NCBI GenBank assembly: GCA_007449985.2 | Contig: VIIQ02000739.1 | Span: 1-64,000 of the forward strand | Source: Desmodesmus armatus | Lineage: Eukaryota > Chlorophyta > Chlorophyceae > Sphaeropleales > Scenedesmaceae | Reading direction: 5' to 3' | Length of the DNA stretch: 64,000 bases | Shown: positions 36,301 to 48,500 of the stretch, one piece after another | Layout of the letters: every line of letters begins with the position of its first letter | How positions within the stretch are numbered: position 1 is the first letter of the stretch | Notes under the pieces: model-generated | Seen by the model: only the letters and a program-made list of their open reading frames with translations | What the model was told of the DNA's origin: nothing | Databases searched by the model: none | Program-made: the position numbers and the translations under genes

Positions 36301-39155
36301 CTTATGTACGGCTGCCACAAACAGAGCATGTAACAGCTGCACGCAAAGCCGCCAGCTCAAGCTGCCAGCCTCACCAGCCAGTCAACCTTGGCGTCATGGC
36401 TAATGGTAGCCAGAGACTGGCCCCCAGCCAGCAAGTCAACCACACGGATGGTCTGCAGGTCCAACAAGTAGGCCACCCTTTTGACAGCAGGTGAAGTGCC
36501 GCGTGCCTCCACATCAGCTGCACTCAGCAGGTAGGGGCTCATGTGCTCGGTGCGGCAGACAGCCAGCACATCGTTGCTGCCGTACTCAACCACTGACAAG
36601 CTGCCAGCTTTGTGGACCAGGCACATCTGCAGCAAGGCAGTGGCGCAGCAATAAGGCAACTTGTACGATTTGACAGCAGCCTGCATACGGCATGTGTGCA
36701 CCGGCAAAGTGGGTGTGCATGGCATGGGCGTGCGCGTGTGGCTGCGGCACCTGGCACCGCATGACAACCTGCATGCTCTGCTGACTCATCACCGTGCCGC
36801 GCCTTGCCACGCTCAGCACCGCGTTGCAATCGGGTTGCAGGCCTCACCTTGTCACTGTCAAAGAAGAAGCGCTCGGTGAGGTCACTCTCCCGGGGTATCT
36901 CACTCAGCTTGCAGCTCTCCAGGTCTCCCAGCATTAGGGTGCCCTGTGTGCGTGCAACAATGAAGCGCTCCTGGTAGACGTCCACCTTCTGGATGTCATA
37001 GCCAAACACTGCAGAGCATAGCCGCCAGCGAGGGTCCAGATAAACGTGAAGTCAGTGGCCATGACCGTGAACAGTCGTCATGCTTGTTGTGTGATATACG
37101 CTGCTGTCTGCTTCTGCGTTGCGTGCTGATGGAGCTGCGGAATGCTGTTGGGTTTCTCCTGCGAAGCCGCCACCCTCCGTTTCGCATGGTTGTGCACCTC
37201 TGACGGAGAGGTGTACACTGTCCGAAAGCAGCCAGTCAGCCAGCTGACCAGCCTGCTAACACTCTGAGAGCTACGTGTGCACCTGATGACACCACTGTGC
37301 GGCTGCCAGTTGACAGAGCCTTGACCACCACTGTGCTCTTGCTCACATAGGTCAGTTCAAACTTGCCCTTGTACCTGCAGGCGCACCACCAAAATTTGAA
37401 CGCCCTGTCGCAAGAAACTCATGCAAGCTGTAAGGAGCTGTGGAGCACCAGTGGAACAACGTGTACTGAAGCAAGCAACACACGCTTGGCACAAAAGAGC
37501 AAAAAAAAATCATTTTTAAAACCATTACCTGCTGCGCCTGAGGCATGCATCGTACAGTGCCAGTGTCCCTGTGAGGCCACCCACTGCCACCCTGCTGCCG
37601 TCTGGCTTCCAGGCAAGGCTGGTGGTGGTGTACAGGTTGTCCACCTACACACATAGAGTTGTACTTGAGAAAGTGTCAATCCTGACCGTGCCCGATGCAT
37701 GTAGCTGCAAGCTCCTCCCTCAACAGGGCCTAAACAGCGACTGACGCGTTTGGCAGATGTGGCAACTGCGGCTGGTTTGGTGGTGTTGCAAACTGCGCAT
37801 GCAACTGCATGCGGATCAGCTGCTGCTCACCTGCTTGACTGCCATGTGCTGCCACACTCCAGTGCTGTTGCTCAGGCTGAACACGTAGAGCCTGTTGAAT
37901 GCCCCCACAACTGCCGTGTCGTTGCTGGGGTTGATGGCTGCACAGCTGAAGTCCCTTGCTGCCTCGTCAGTGCTGTAGTCAAAGGCCTGCAGCTGCCTGC
38001 CGTTGGCGTCATAGAACACCACCTGCACAAGGGCGACACATCATCATAGTGATGACATCTCACCCATTAGGCTTTATCTAGCACGCATCGATTACTGCAA
38101 AGCAATTGCATGCATGTATTTGCAGGATACACCTTGGAGGTATGTGTGCATCAGCAACATTGTCTCTGCAGGCAGCTCAGCTGCTCTGGCTGCAGCCATG
38201 GCACATGTACACACCTTGGAGTCACTGCCAGTGACGCAGATGCTGTCACCCCATGCCAGCGCCGTGGGGCAGCAAGAGTGCTGCAGGAGCTTGGCATATG
38301 TGGGGGCCTGGCCCTCTGTTTCTGGGAAGGTGAACCTGTAGATGCTGCCATCTGCATGCCCTGAAATGATGGCTGCACCGCTGCTGTTTGCTGCCAGGGA
38401 CACGACACAGCTGCTGTCTGGGTGCTGGTACATGCTGTAGGTCTTGTTGGCCTTGAGCAAGCCCAGCTTAACCTTGCCATCTGCTAGACCAAACACGACC
38501 TCGTTGTGGCGCTGTGCTGGCCAGCAGAGGGTAGTTATGGCACTATTCTGTGGGAACTTGTTGCAGATGCTCTTCTTCTCATTCCAGTCCAGCCCGAGCC
38601 TGCGCGCATGAGTATACAGTCAGTTCGTGGGATGTCTGCTGCTTGCGCAGGCAAGTGCTGCAATAAATCTAGACATGCAGTTCCCTCACTCCCCACGGCT
38701 GTCCCTGTGACAGACAGGTACCTGTAGACAAACACGATGTTGTCGCTCTGTGCCACCGCCAGCTTTGTGGAGTCAGGAGAGAAGGCCAGGCCCCTGACAA
38801 GGTATGCAGCAGTGCTGTTGGGGTCTGCTGCTTTGGTTTTGAACTTATCCTTCTTCTCTCCATTCTCATCAAACACGTGCACCACCCTGTCTGCGGTTGC
38901 TGCTGCAAGCTTCAAGCTGCAGCAGCAGCAGGACGCGCACACGAAAAGAGACAGCTGGTGTGAGCACTGCATGGCCAGCTGGCAGCTGTATGATCCTCGT
39001 GGATTTTGTTTTGGATCAGGCACATATATTTTGCTGATGGTCTGCAGGGAGCACCCAAAGCTGCACTCTCACTTGTTTGGCGCCCATGCAAGGGAACTGA
39101 TCTTGTGAGGTGCCTCAGCCGGCTGTAGGAGGGTCTGGACGTGTGAGATATGCAT
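27320..39155 (-). CDS. IFT172: Intraflagellar transport protein IFT172
   Basis: Peripheral IFT-B subunit needed to build and maintain cilia; in Chlamydomonas it is FLA11 and acts in turnaround of transport at the ciliary tip. About 28 exons. Exon 1 (39155-39073) encodes [20 protein letters not shown] and joins in phase to the exon starting near 38919 ([20 protein letters not shown]). The N-terminal half is WD40 repeats: [80 protein letters not shown]. From about 35260 down it is TPR-like helical repeats ([80 protein letters not shown]). The C-terminus (27610-27322) has paired cysteines, CERC...[11 protein letters not shown], then SGYPV, as in the family, ending GGAAAPMY. All regions of the roughly 1,750-residue family are represented in order, so the gene looks complete. 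It diverges from the Furry gene across a 373-bp gap. Confidence 0.97.
33139..33152. repeat. Poly-C tract in an IFT172 intron
   Basis: Fourteen consecutive Cs on the + strand (Gs on the transcribed sense). A second run of twelve Cs followed by CACACACAC lies at 34662-34683 in another IFT172 intron, just before the exon at about 34690. Confidence 0.9.
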
Positions 39156-39528
39156 GATGTGTCTGTTTTTGAGGTTTTTAGCTGCCTGCTCATGCGAAAA
39201 GGCTGTCTAACCATTCACATCAAACACAGCAGTGCTGAGCATGTTGGGCCCCAGCATGATATGTCATAGACTTCTCTCTGTCATGTGAGATAAAGATTCA
39301 ATAAAATCAGCTCCGTTGTTGACGTCCCAAGCAATTCTTCTGCAAAACATCAGCTGTTTGGGTTTTTGAATCAGATCACTATCAAGATATCATCAGCTGG
39401 GCTCGCATGGGTGAAACGCTGCTCTTATAGACTCTGTAACGCATAACGGTATTCGACGTGCAAACATGGGGCCCATGACGCATTCCAGGGTGGCGTCAGC
39501 AGCAGTGCTGTGTTGGCAGTGAGGCAGC
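39156..39528. promoter_or_regulatory. Shared divergent promoter region, IFT172 / Furry
   Basis: Only 373 bp separate the two start codons, so both promoters and 5' leaders must lie here unless there are non-coding first exons. The middle is AT-rich (GATAAAGATTCAATAAAATC at 39290-39310) and could position transcription. GTTGACGTCCCA near 39317-39328 contains a GACGTC bZIP-type core, and TGACGCA occurs near 39476. These are motif-level observations only. Confidence 0.6.
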
Positions 39529-42500
39529 ATGAAGCAGTGCATTCCATCAGCAGCTGACCTCCTGCTGAAGAACTACATACGACTTGCTCAGGAGGCCACA
39601 AATGCTGCCACCCCTCAGGTTGGCACAGCTGCTTGTGCAACAGGATGGGCGTACCTACCTTGGACTGGAGTGCTGCAGGCGCATGTTGCTTGTGCCATTA
39701 GCAGACATGTCAGGCAGGCTGGTATCGTCGATTCAATCACTTGTGTGCTGTGTTACACCCCCCCCCCCCCCCCAAGCTTGCAGCAGGAGGCGGGCATGCG
39801 GACAAAGCTGTCCAGGCAGTTGGAACAGTCTCTCGCATGGCCTGGTGTGTCAACCTCCTGCTCGCTTCAAGGGCGTCTGCTTGGTTCACTGCCTGCAGGG
39901 GAAGTTTCTGGAGGTCCTAGCGTCAGACTGGCGCTATGAGCGGGCACTGCAGGGCATCAGGCTGCTGGCGCAGCACCATGTGGGGCAGCTGGTGCAGGCC
40001 ATCATCGCATGGAGGCAGGCAGTCAACGAGGATATCAAGAAGAACTTCAGCACAAACAACGTGGTCAACGTGCAGGGCGTGTGCAAGCGGGTGCGTAGCA
40101 GCTGCCTGCTTGATGCAACAGCATGCGTGGGCTGACTTGGGGTGCACAGGGCACCAGCAGGGGGAGGCAGCGGACACAAGCAGTAGTGTGCCACGACCTG
40201 AGGGCGCGAGATAGTGGTGGTGGTGGGGATGAGCATGGTTGACAGGCCGGTGGCACTCATCGCTGGAGCCGTAGATGCCGCCGCCAACTTCGCATCTGCA
40301 GCAGCCGTGAATCTGCCGGGGCAGCAGAAGCTTGCGGGAGGCATGGAAAGGCAGGGGCTGCAGGTGGGCAGGAGGCTGACCCCAGTAGTGGGCTTATAGC
40401 AACATCTACGCCAGCAGCTGATGGTCCCTCTGTTGTGTGACTCACCCAACTTGCAGGCGACCATGGAGATACTTTTCCTGGAGGCAGCAACGCAGGTGCT
40501 GTTTGAGTATGTGCCTGAGTTCTGGCAGGACCAGCACTTCCAGAGCTTCTTCAGGAGCATGCTCAAGTGGGTACTGACAGCTCAGCAGTGGTGCAGTTGG
40601 TAGAAACATACTAGCAGCAGCAGCAGCGCTGTCCCCTTGCTTGCAAAAGGTCCTGCTGAGCATCAAGTTGCTGTACCAGTCCAAAACACTTGTATGCCAG
40701 TGCTTGACGTTGCAGGTCTGTGGGGTTTAGCTGCCGGGCTCTTGCTCAGCATTGGTTTATCAGCGGCGGCTTTGGCTTTGATGTGTGGCAGTTGCCCTCT
40801 CAGCTGCACTCCTGCGCAAATGGCCGCAGGTGCCTGCAGTCTGCATCCAGGCTCACACCTGGACCCCACCTACAATGTAACCATTTCTCAGAATATCCAC
40901 GTGCTGGCTTGGGGTGGGATGCTGTTGTTGCTGCATGCAGTGTGGCGTTCCGCTGGCTACTGAATGACCATGAGTATGTCCCTCATCCTGAACTGCTGTT
41001 GGTGCGGGAGGCTGTGGTCAAGGTCAGCAGCCGCGTCATTGGTGTGATGTCAGGCATTCGGCTGGCAGACATCACCAGTGTCTTTGTGCAGAAGATGGAG
41101 GAGCGAGTCAGCGCCCGCAAGGACACAGCCCCACGTGCTGATGCCAACCTGTTGAGGACGCAGGCGCTGAAACTGTGCGCAGGTGAGGGGCGCAGGCCGC
41201 AGGGTGTGTGGCGCATTAGCAGGATGCGTGACAAGCAGGGGAAAGCCAGCTGTTCTTGGTGTTGAGCTGTCCGTCAATAGTGCGGGCTCAGTTTCATGTC
41301 AGCAGCAGCGGAGCCACCCCTGTCATGGATGTGGATCTGCATGCTGCACTGCACGCTCATGGCCATAGCACGCCGCATGGCCATAGCATGTGCTCATGGC
41401 CGTAACATGCGGCTTGCCGTACAACTTGGGTGCCTGCTCCCTTTACCGGAGACTGTCAGCATCATGCATTGCAGGACCACATGGATGCCTGTGTGATGCG
41501 TGATATCTGCTGCTGTGTGCGCAGGCATGCACTCTGTGCGCCTCAGCTTTGAGACAGATGCGCAGCTTGAGCACTCCACCAACTTCCTCAAGCTGGCGCA
41601 CCCACTCAACTACACAGCAGCAGTCAAGAAGAGCCAGGTAGAGGCATGGCACCATCGGCACACTGTCTCTGTTGGTGTCGTGCACTGTGCGCACCCCCCG
41701 CTGGCTCTATTGTGCGGTGCGCGGCGGTATTGTGCCAGGTTCTGCAGTGCAGGACTGTGAGTGTGCTGTGCTGCGTCGGTGTGCACACTCATTGTTCTGT
41801 TTGCCATGCGCAATGTTGGCACACTCAGCAATGTCTGTGGTCGCTGTGCACGCCATCAATGCACTGCGGCTGTTTGTACTGCTGTTGTGCAGGTGCATCA
41901 CGCCCTCTGTGAGATGCTGACGGCTATCTTGGCGCCCCTCATCTGCAGCAACCAGCCGCAAAGCTGCACGGGCCTCAGCGCTCCACTGCTGGCAGACTGG
42001 TACAACACAGTCCTGCACCTCAAGAACGAAGTGGGGCAATGGGTGAACAAGCACAGCAAGCACACAAACGTAGGTGTGATTGTGGTTGAAAGCCAGCATT
42101 GTCAGGATTCAATCCCGCTTGCTGATTCGTGTGTTGTTTGTGTGGCGACACACCTGGTTTCATCTGTGGTAGCAGTATGCTTGCCTGTGTGGCTGACTTC
42201 GCTTCTGCAGGAACATGTCAGGCGCATTTGTGTGCCTGCTTCCTCTTTGGCTTCCATCTTGGCTACACCAGCTGGCTGTATTGTCTTCCCTTCCCATGTA
42301 CATTCACGTGGTTGGTATGCGTGCTGTGTCGTTTTTATGCAGGTCGGCTACCCCCTTGTCACTGTGCTGGTGTGTCTGGTGGATGTTGACAACTACGCCA
42401 GGCAGGTGGAGAGCATGGCAGACTTCCTGGTCAAGCAGATGAAGGTCAAGGAGTACAGGTGAGGTGGCACATGGTGCCAGCACTGTGGTCACTACTGGTG

Positions 42501-45500
42501 GGATCGTGCGTTTTCAGCATGCAGGTTGGCATGCCCTTCTCAGCAAACAATGCATGCCAGTGGTTTGTAGATGGTTGCGCGTGGGCTTTGTACTACCTTT
42601 TTGTGGTGGTGGTGTCTGATGACGTCGACGTGGCGTGGCGTGCGTCATTGAGCTGGCTGTGCTGTGGGGTGCTAGGAAAGCATCAAGCATCGCTGTGCTG
42701 TTCTGTTCTGTGCTGTGCTGTGCTGTGCAGGGTGCTGTGCTTCACGTGTGTCAACTACCTGGTCACCTCCTCCCTGGTGCGCAACAAGCCAGCTGCGGGT
42801 GCGTCCGTGCCAGCCTGGCTGGACAAGGTGGTGAAGACAGTGCTGCTCAATGCGCGCAAGGGAGCCATACAGATGAAGGACCAACAGGTGTGTTTGACAA
42901 AGTTGTCAAGCATATCGGCTAGCTAGTGCTGTGCTGCGCACGGCAACTATCAGATACCGTTTACCACCACCAACAGCCGCCCAAAGTAGAAGCCTACCCG
43001 GAAGCACGGCAGTGACGGTGGTTGACTGATCTTGCTGAATTGTGTCGCTTTTAGGGAATGCAGTAACAGGGAATGGCTGCTGCTGCACTGTGTGATGAAC
43101 TAGGAACAGCCTTTCTTAGTGTACATTATCGGCTGCCTTTCACTCAACCGTACTGCTGCAGGCGTTTGTGGCCAACATCGCTGACCTGTGCCCTGAGTAC
43201 TGCGCCAACATCATCATTGAGCTGCTGCAAGAGAGCGCATCACCTGAGGCCCAGCTGCTCGCACTGCGCAGCCTGCTGCTGCTGGCCACTTCAGTGCCCC
43301 AGGGAGCGGCGGCGGCGCTCAACCTGCAGGCCACGGTCTGGAAAAGCAGTGCGCTGCAGCCGGGCGACAGCACCAGCAGTAGCATGGCAGGCGGCAGAGG
43401 GTGCAACAAGCGTATGGCCACGGTGGGTCTTGCTGGAGAAACCTCCTGCCGTTGTGTGTCCAGGCTTGCATTACTTGCCCTTACAGCGTTGCGCGTCAGC
43501 GTCTCTTCTGCAAACTGCCACCGACGCGCCCCACACCACCTTATCCGGGATCGCAGGGCTGGCCACATGTGCTCTTCACTCCGCTGAATGCTTGCCACCG
43601 CTGCTGGGCTGACCTTATATGCTGTGTGTGCTGCTCATGCGTTTTCTGACCCGTAGCTGCCGGCTGGGGCTATCCTTGACCTCATCCGCAGCGGCCAGCA
43701 CCCCTTTGAGCTGCAGGGCATCTCCCACCTGCTGCCGCGTCTGCAGCAGCTGCTGGGTCCCCTGCTGCACCAGTGGCACCGCACCTTTGGGTCTTACCTG
43801 GTGTTCAGTGCCGAGGCGATACCCAAGGACAAGCAGCAGCAGCTGGAGCTGTTCAGGCTGCTGCTGCAGCTGCTGCCCTACCTGCGGCCTGAGCAATGGG
43901 TGACACACCGCCCACTGGACTACCTGCCCCCGTGAGTACTTTGTTCCCGGCATGAGAAGCAGCATGCGCATAGGATGCGACAGAATAGTCTGTTTCAAGA
44001 TGTAGTTTGCGGCGTAGCCTGCTGGCCATGCCTTGGCCAGGGGGCGTTTGAATTGACACCTGCCCACCTCATAATGAGGCGCATTGCAAATTCTTTGGCC
44101 CTGACATCGCCCTGCCTGGCGGCTGATGCCCAGTCATGTTGGTTCTGCTTCACACCGACATGTTGGTTTTGCTTGCTGTGTTTGTGCTGCTGTCCAGGTA
44201 CACGGCACATGCTGACAGCAGTGTGCAGGCGCACGCACGGGATGCCCTCCTGGGCATAGTCAGGGGCTGCCCTGTGCTGCGGGGGCCTGTGCTAGCCAAC
44301 ATGGCAGTGTTCTTGGCAGCCATCCCAGACGACGCAGTGCAGGTGCGCTGAGGCAGACAGCATGAATTCCACATATCAAAGTTGTCGGATGTGATCGGTC
44401 GACCACATACTACGGCGCCGGCACAGATAAAGTACTGTTTCATCACGACTCCACTCGAGGGCTACATATGCTCAGCAGCATCGACTCGCCGTCCACGGCT
44501 GGCCGACCTTGCTGCTCGCTGGCCGTCTGTTGCGTTTATTGGAGTCTCAGAGCCTGATGTTACCTTGTGCATGCAGCACCAGCAGGTGGGAGCAGCTGGT
44601 CCTGCGCCATCAGTGCATGTATGAAGCTGCTGTTCTTTCGTTGCTCGTTGCTGCACAGGTGACCAGCGACTGCCTCTCCCGTCTGAGCAAGTTTATGGAG
44701 CTCTGGCTGAGCTTGCTGCAGGAGCAACGGCTCAGCAGCAGCCTGATACGCCCGGCAGCACCCAGCAGCAGCTCCAGCCGGCAGCTACTGGCAGACCGCC
44801 TGCTTGCCAGCAACAGCAGTCAGGATGCATCTGGCCCTCCTGCAACCGTCCACGCAAGCTTGGATGCTGGTGCAGAACCGGCAGATGCAGCCTGCTACTC
44901 TTTGGACCTTCACCGGCTGGAGGGAGTGTTCTTCATGCTGTTGTGCTCCTTTGACGCAACCATCAGGCTCGACGCCTACCATGCACTCGGCGTGCTGCGC
45001 ATGCTGCACCAGCAGCTTTACACAATGGCGGCAGAGCTTGGTGGCGAACAGGGCGATGCAGCACAGCCGCAGCAGCAAGTGCAGCAGGGGCAGCAGCCAG
45101 CAAGCCAGGGGCTTGCAGGTGCAGGAGGTATTGGGGGGAGCTTCAGCAGTGTCAGCACGCTGGTGACCGCAGGTGCCGGAGTGGAGGGAGGTGTTGCAGC
45201 AGCAGCAGCTGTTACGCCTGCAGCCAGTTCAGTGGCGTCAGGGTCTGGCATGTTCTTCCGGCACAAGGCGACGGCTTCCAGAGACTCTGCTGACTTCATG
45301 CAGACGCTGGGTGGGTTGCACTTGGTGCTGCTGGGTGCTGCTCAATGCTGCTTAGTGCTAATGCACAGCATGCGCTGCTTCCAATCGCTGTGGGTTCGGT
45401 TCTCTGTGTCCATGTGCAGTGTGCAGTGCTTGTCACACCTGCAGGGAGCACTTTGAGGATGTTTTGTAAATGTTGTTTGGTAGTATGCTAGTGAGGTGAA

Positions 45501-48500
45501 AGGGTGTTTTGAGCTTTTGAGTCTTTTGGGGGGTAACACAGGTTCTCACACTGCAGCATCAGTTCACTTTGCTGACCAGTATGGCGTGCTGTGCTGCACC
45601 TGCGCCTCAACAGGCCAGCTAGAGACTCCTGAAGACGAGATGATGTGTGTGATGGACGTGCTGGAGGAGGTGGGGGACGATGTGGCCCGCCGCTGCTTCT
45701 GGGACTTTGGAGACTGGTCGGACCTGTGGCGGGAGACAAAGCACGTGCCCAGCGGCGTCAGCCTGCAGGTTTGTGGCTGTGACGGTGCGCTCTGTCAGTT
45801 GCATGCAGCAACACTATCACCTTTTGACAAACATCTCGTAGTTGTGTAGGGTTCCTGGCTGGCACTGTACCTGGCGGGCTGAACCTGGTATGTCCAACAC
45901 ACATGAGCAGATGTACAGGAATGCGTCGCACCTTGAAAGTATAAAAGCTTACTGCACATCACAGTCAGGCTCAGAGCTCGCCACCGATCGGGCATGGTGT
46001 GGTGCTTGTGTGCTGTTGCGCAGACGGTGATGGGCGCCAGTGATGAGGTGGGCACGCTGCGCTGGACGCGCTGTGTGGTGGAGCTGGTGCGGTCAGCCTG
46101 CCACATGTGCCCAACAAGCATGGGGGTGGCATACCTGGAGATGCTGCACAAGCTGTCCAGGTGGGTTTGATACTCCTGCAGGAACACACAGCACATCACG
46201 CACTCAACGAACGCACTCCGCACAGCATAGCGTGGACTGGCCTCAGCGTTGCTTGGCAATGTACATGCTGGACAAGGCCTGCGGGCTGGTTGTGCGAATG
46301 ACAAACAAGATGACCCTACCGTGCTGGTGCGTCATGTGCAGGTACCTTGCGCGTGACTCCTCGGGCCGCCTGATCATCCCAACGGACTTGGTGGATGGCC
46401 GGCGCAGCGAGGCTTGGAGGGCGCTGGTTGTGGCCGTGTGCGTGTGCCCACCTTCACTGCGTGACCGTGTTGAGCGAGCGGCTCGCAAGGTGACCATTCC
46501 CTCAGTTGGCATGCCATGATGTCGTCAAGAATTGACTAGATCACTACCATACAGTTATGACAGGGCAGTCCAACATGAGGTCACTTGCAGGACAGCATTG
46601 TGTGTTTGTTCGCCCCAATCACCTTTTGTTTCGACAAAATTTGCAGCAGTGTCAGCAGCAACAAGCCTGACGCTCGCTGCTTCACGGCCAGGGCTCTCCC
46701 TGGATGACCACGACACACATTCCTTAGAAGGGAGACACAGTTTTGTGTGTTGCATTTGCAGGGCTCCAGCTTCAGCGCTCGTGATCTGGTGCGGGCGCTG
46801 CTGGTGTCGCTGTCTGGCGGCTCAGCCATGCCCCAACAGGTGAGCTTTTGTGGCCGTTGGGCTTGGCTGGCATGTGTACGCGGCACAATGGTGTCCTCTG
46901 CTGCCTGTGCAGCCCCTCCAATCGTCCACACATGCTGAGTGTGTTGCCTGTCTTGTTTTGTGTGTGTGTGTGGGGGGGGGGGTACAACTGGACCCAAAAG
47001 GGTCCACATGATCCACACCAATTGAGATGCAGTACCCACGGCAAAGCATATAAGAATGCCAAAAGCATGCATGAGAGGACACAACATGGGCGGGCAAGCA
47101 GCCCATTATCCAACAAATGCTGGATGTGCCACACCTACCACTTGCTGATTCCCACCCAGTGTACGTGTGTATGCAATGACTGAGGTGGATGTGCCCATGT
47201 TTTCTGTGCCCTTAGAACACTTTTTGACTGTGGCTGGAACCTACTGAGGAACCTACTGTGGGTGCATGCAGGTGTGCCTGATGGCCCTGGGCCACTGCAG
47301 CCATGAGCACTACCCCGTGCTGTTTGAGGAGCTGCCTAGCCTTGTGGAAGAGTACACACGCAGCAAGCAGCGGCGTGGCACAGCAGCAAGGCCGGAAGAG
47401 GTAAATTGACCTAGCTCCCTCTTGTTTGGCTTTCCAATAGGCATTGTAGTGGGATTTCACGCTCCACCTGGGCCTAATCAATGTCTGCAGCGCTTGTGGC
47501 ATGCGAGCCGCACAGGGGACGGCCATGAGTCACAGTTGTGTCTATGTGTGGCCGAACCTGGCTCCTGCTTCTCCAACTGAAGCCCTGTGACTGTGTGACC
47601 TGCAGGCTCGCAAGAGTGTGGCCAACGTGTTGCGGCTGCTGGCAGATGCAATGCCCCCCGGCACCTTGGGCACCCAGCTTGTGGTGCGCGCCCGCTACCT
47701 GGACTGGATTCGTGACACGGCACTGTTCCTCAAGCAGCTGCCGCGTTTCGGGGAGGCCTTTTGGGAGGTGTCGCAGGTGGGCAGGTTGCCATACATGATT
47801 ACAAGGGTTGATTGTGGACAGAAGGGTTTCATGTTTCAGACAAAACAACTCAACCACGTCTACCCCAGAGGCCGTTAGATGCCAGAGCTGACGAGCCTGG
47901 CAGGCTCCTTCAGTTATGAGGATCAGGTTGTTCACTCAACCGCGTTGCCAGGGTCCTGCAGAAGCCTTCTGCAGCCATCAGCAAGGCGTCGCCTGGTTGG
48001 TCGGATACAGGATACCATGGCGCCGTTTTAATTGCCCGTGAAAGTTGGGTGGCCCTTGTGGACTCTGTTGGATGCTTAGAGGGCACTCCGTTTCACCATG
48101 GGGCTCTACCTACTGTTCTGTATCGCTGCTGTTGCAGGTGGCCTACTGCCTGTGTGCTGTTTGCCGCTGCATTGGGCATGAGCTAGTGGGCCCAATGACC
48201 CTACCCCTGGGCATGGTGCGGGATGCACCCTCTGTGCAGCGCGCCAGCAGCAACAGGAGCTCCCTTTCCGAGCCCATCACTCCCGGCACCAGCACCACCA
48301 ACCAGGGGATGGCTGGGCCGGCAGCAGGCCCACAGGACATTTTGGCAGCTACTAGCTTGAGCGGCAGCGGAGCTGGGGCACCCATGGCGCGCAAGCTGCT
48401 GTTGGAAATGTTTGCAGGGTGGTGCGAGGAGGGAGACGGTGAGGTTGAATATTGCAATAGTTTGGTCCATCGCATGCATCGTTGCTAGACTGGAAGGGCA

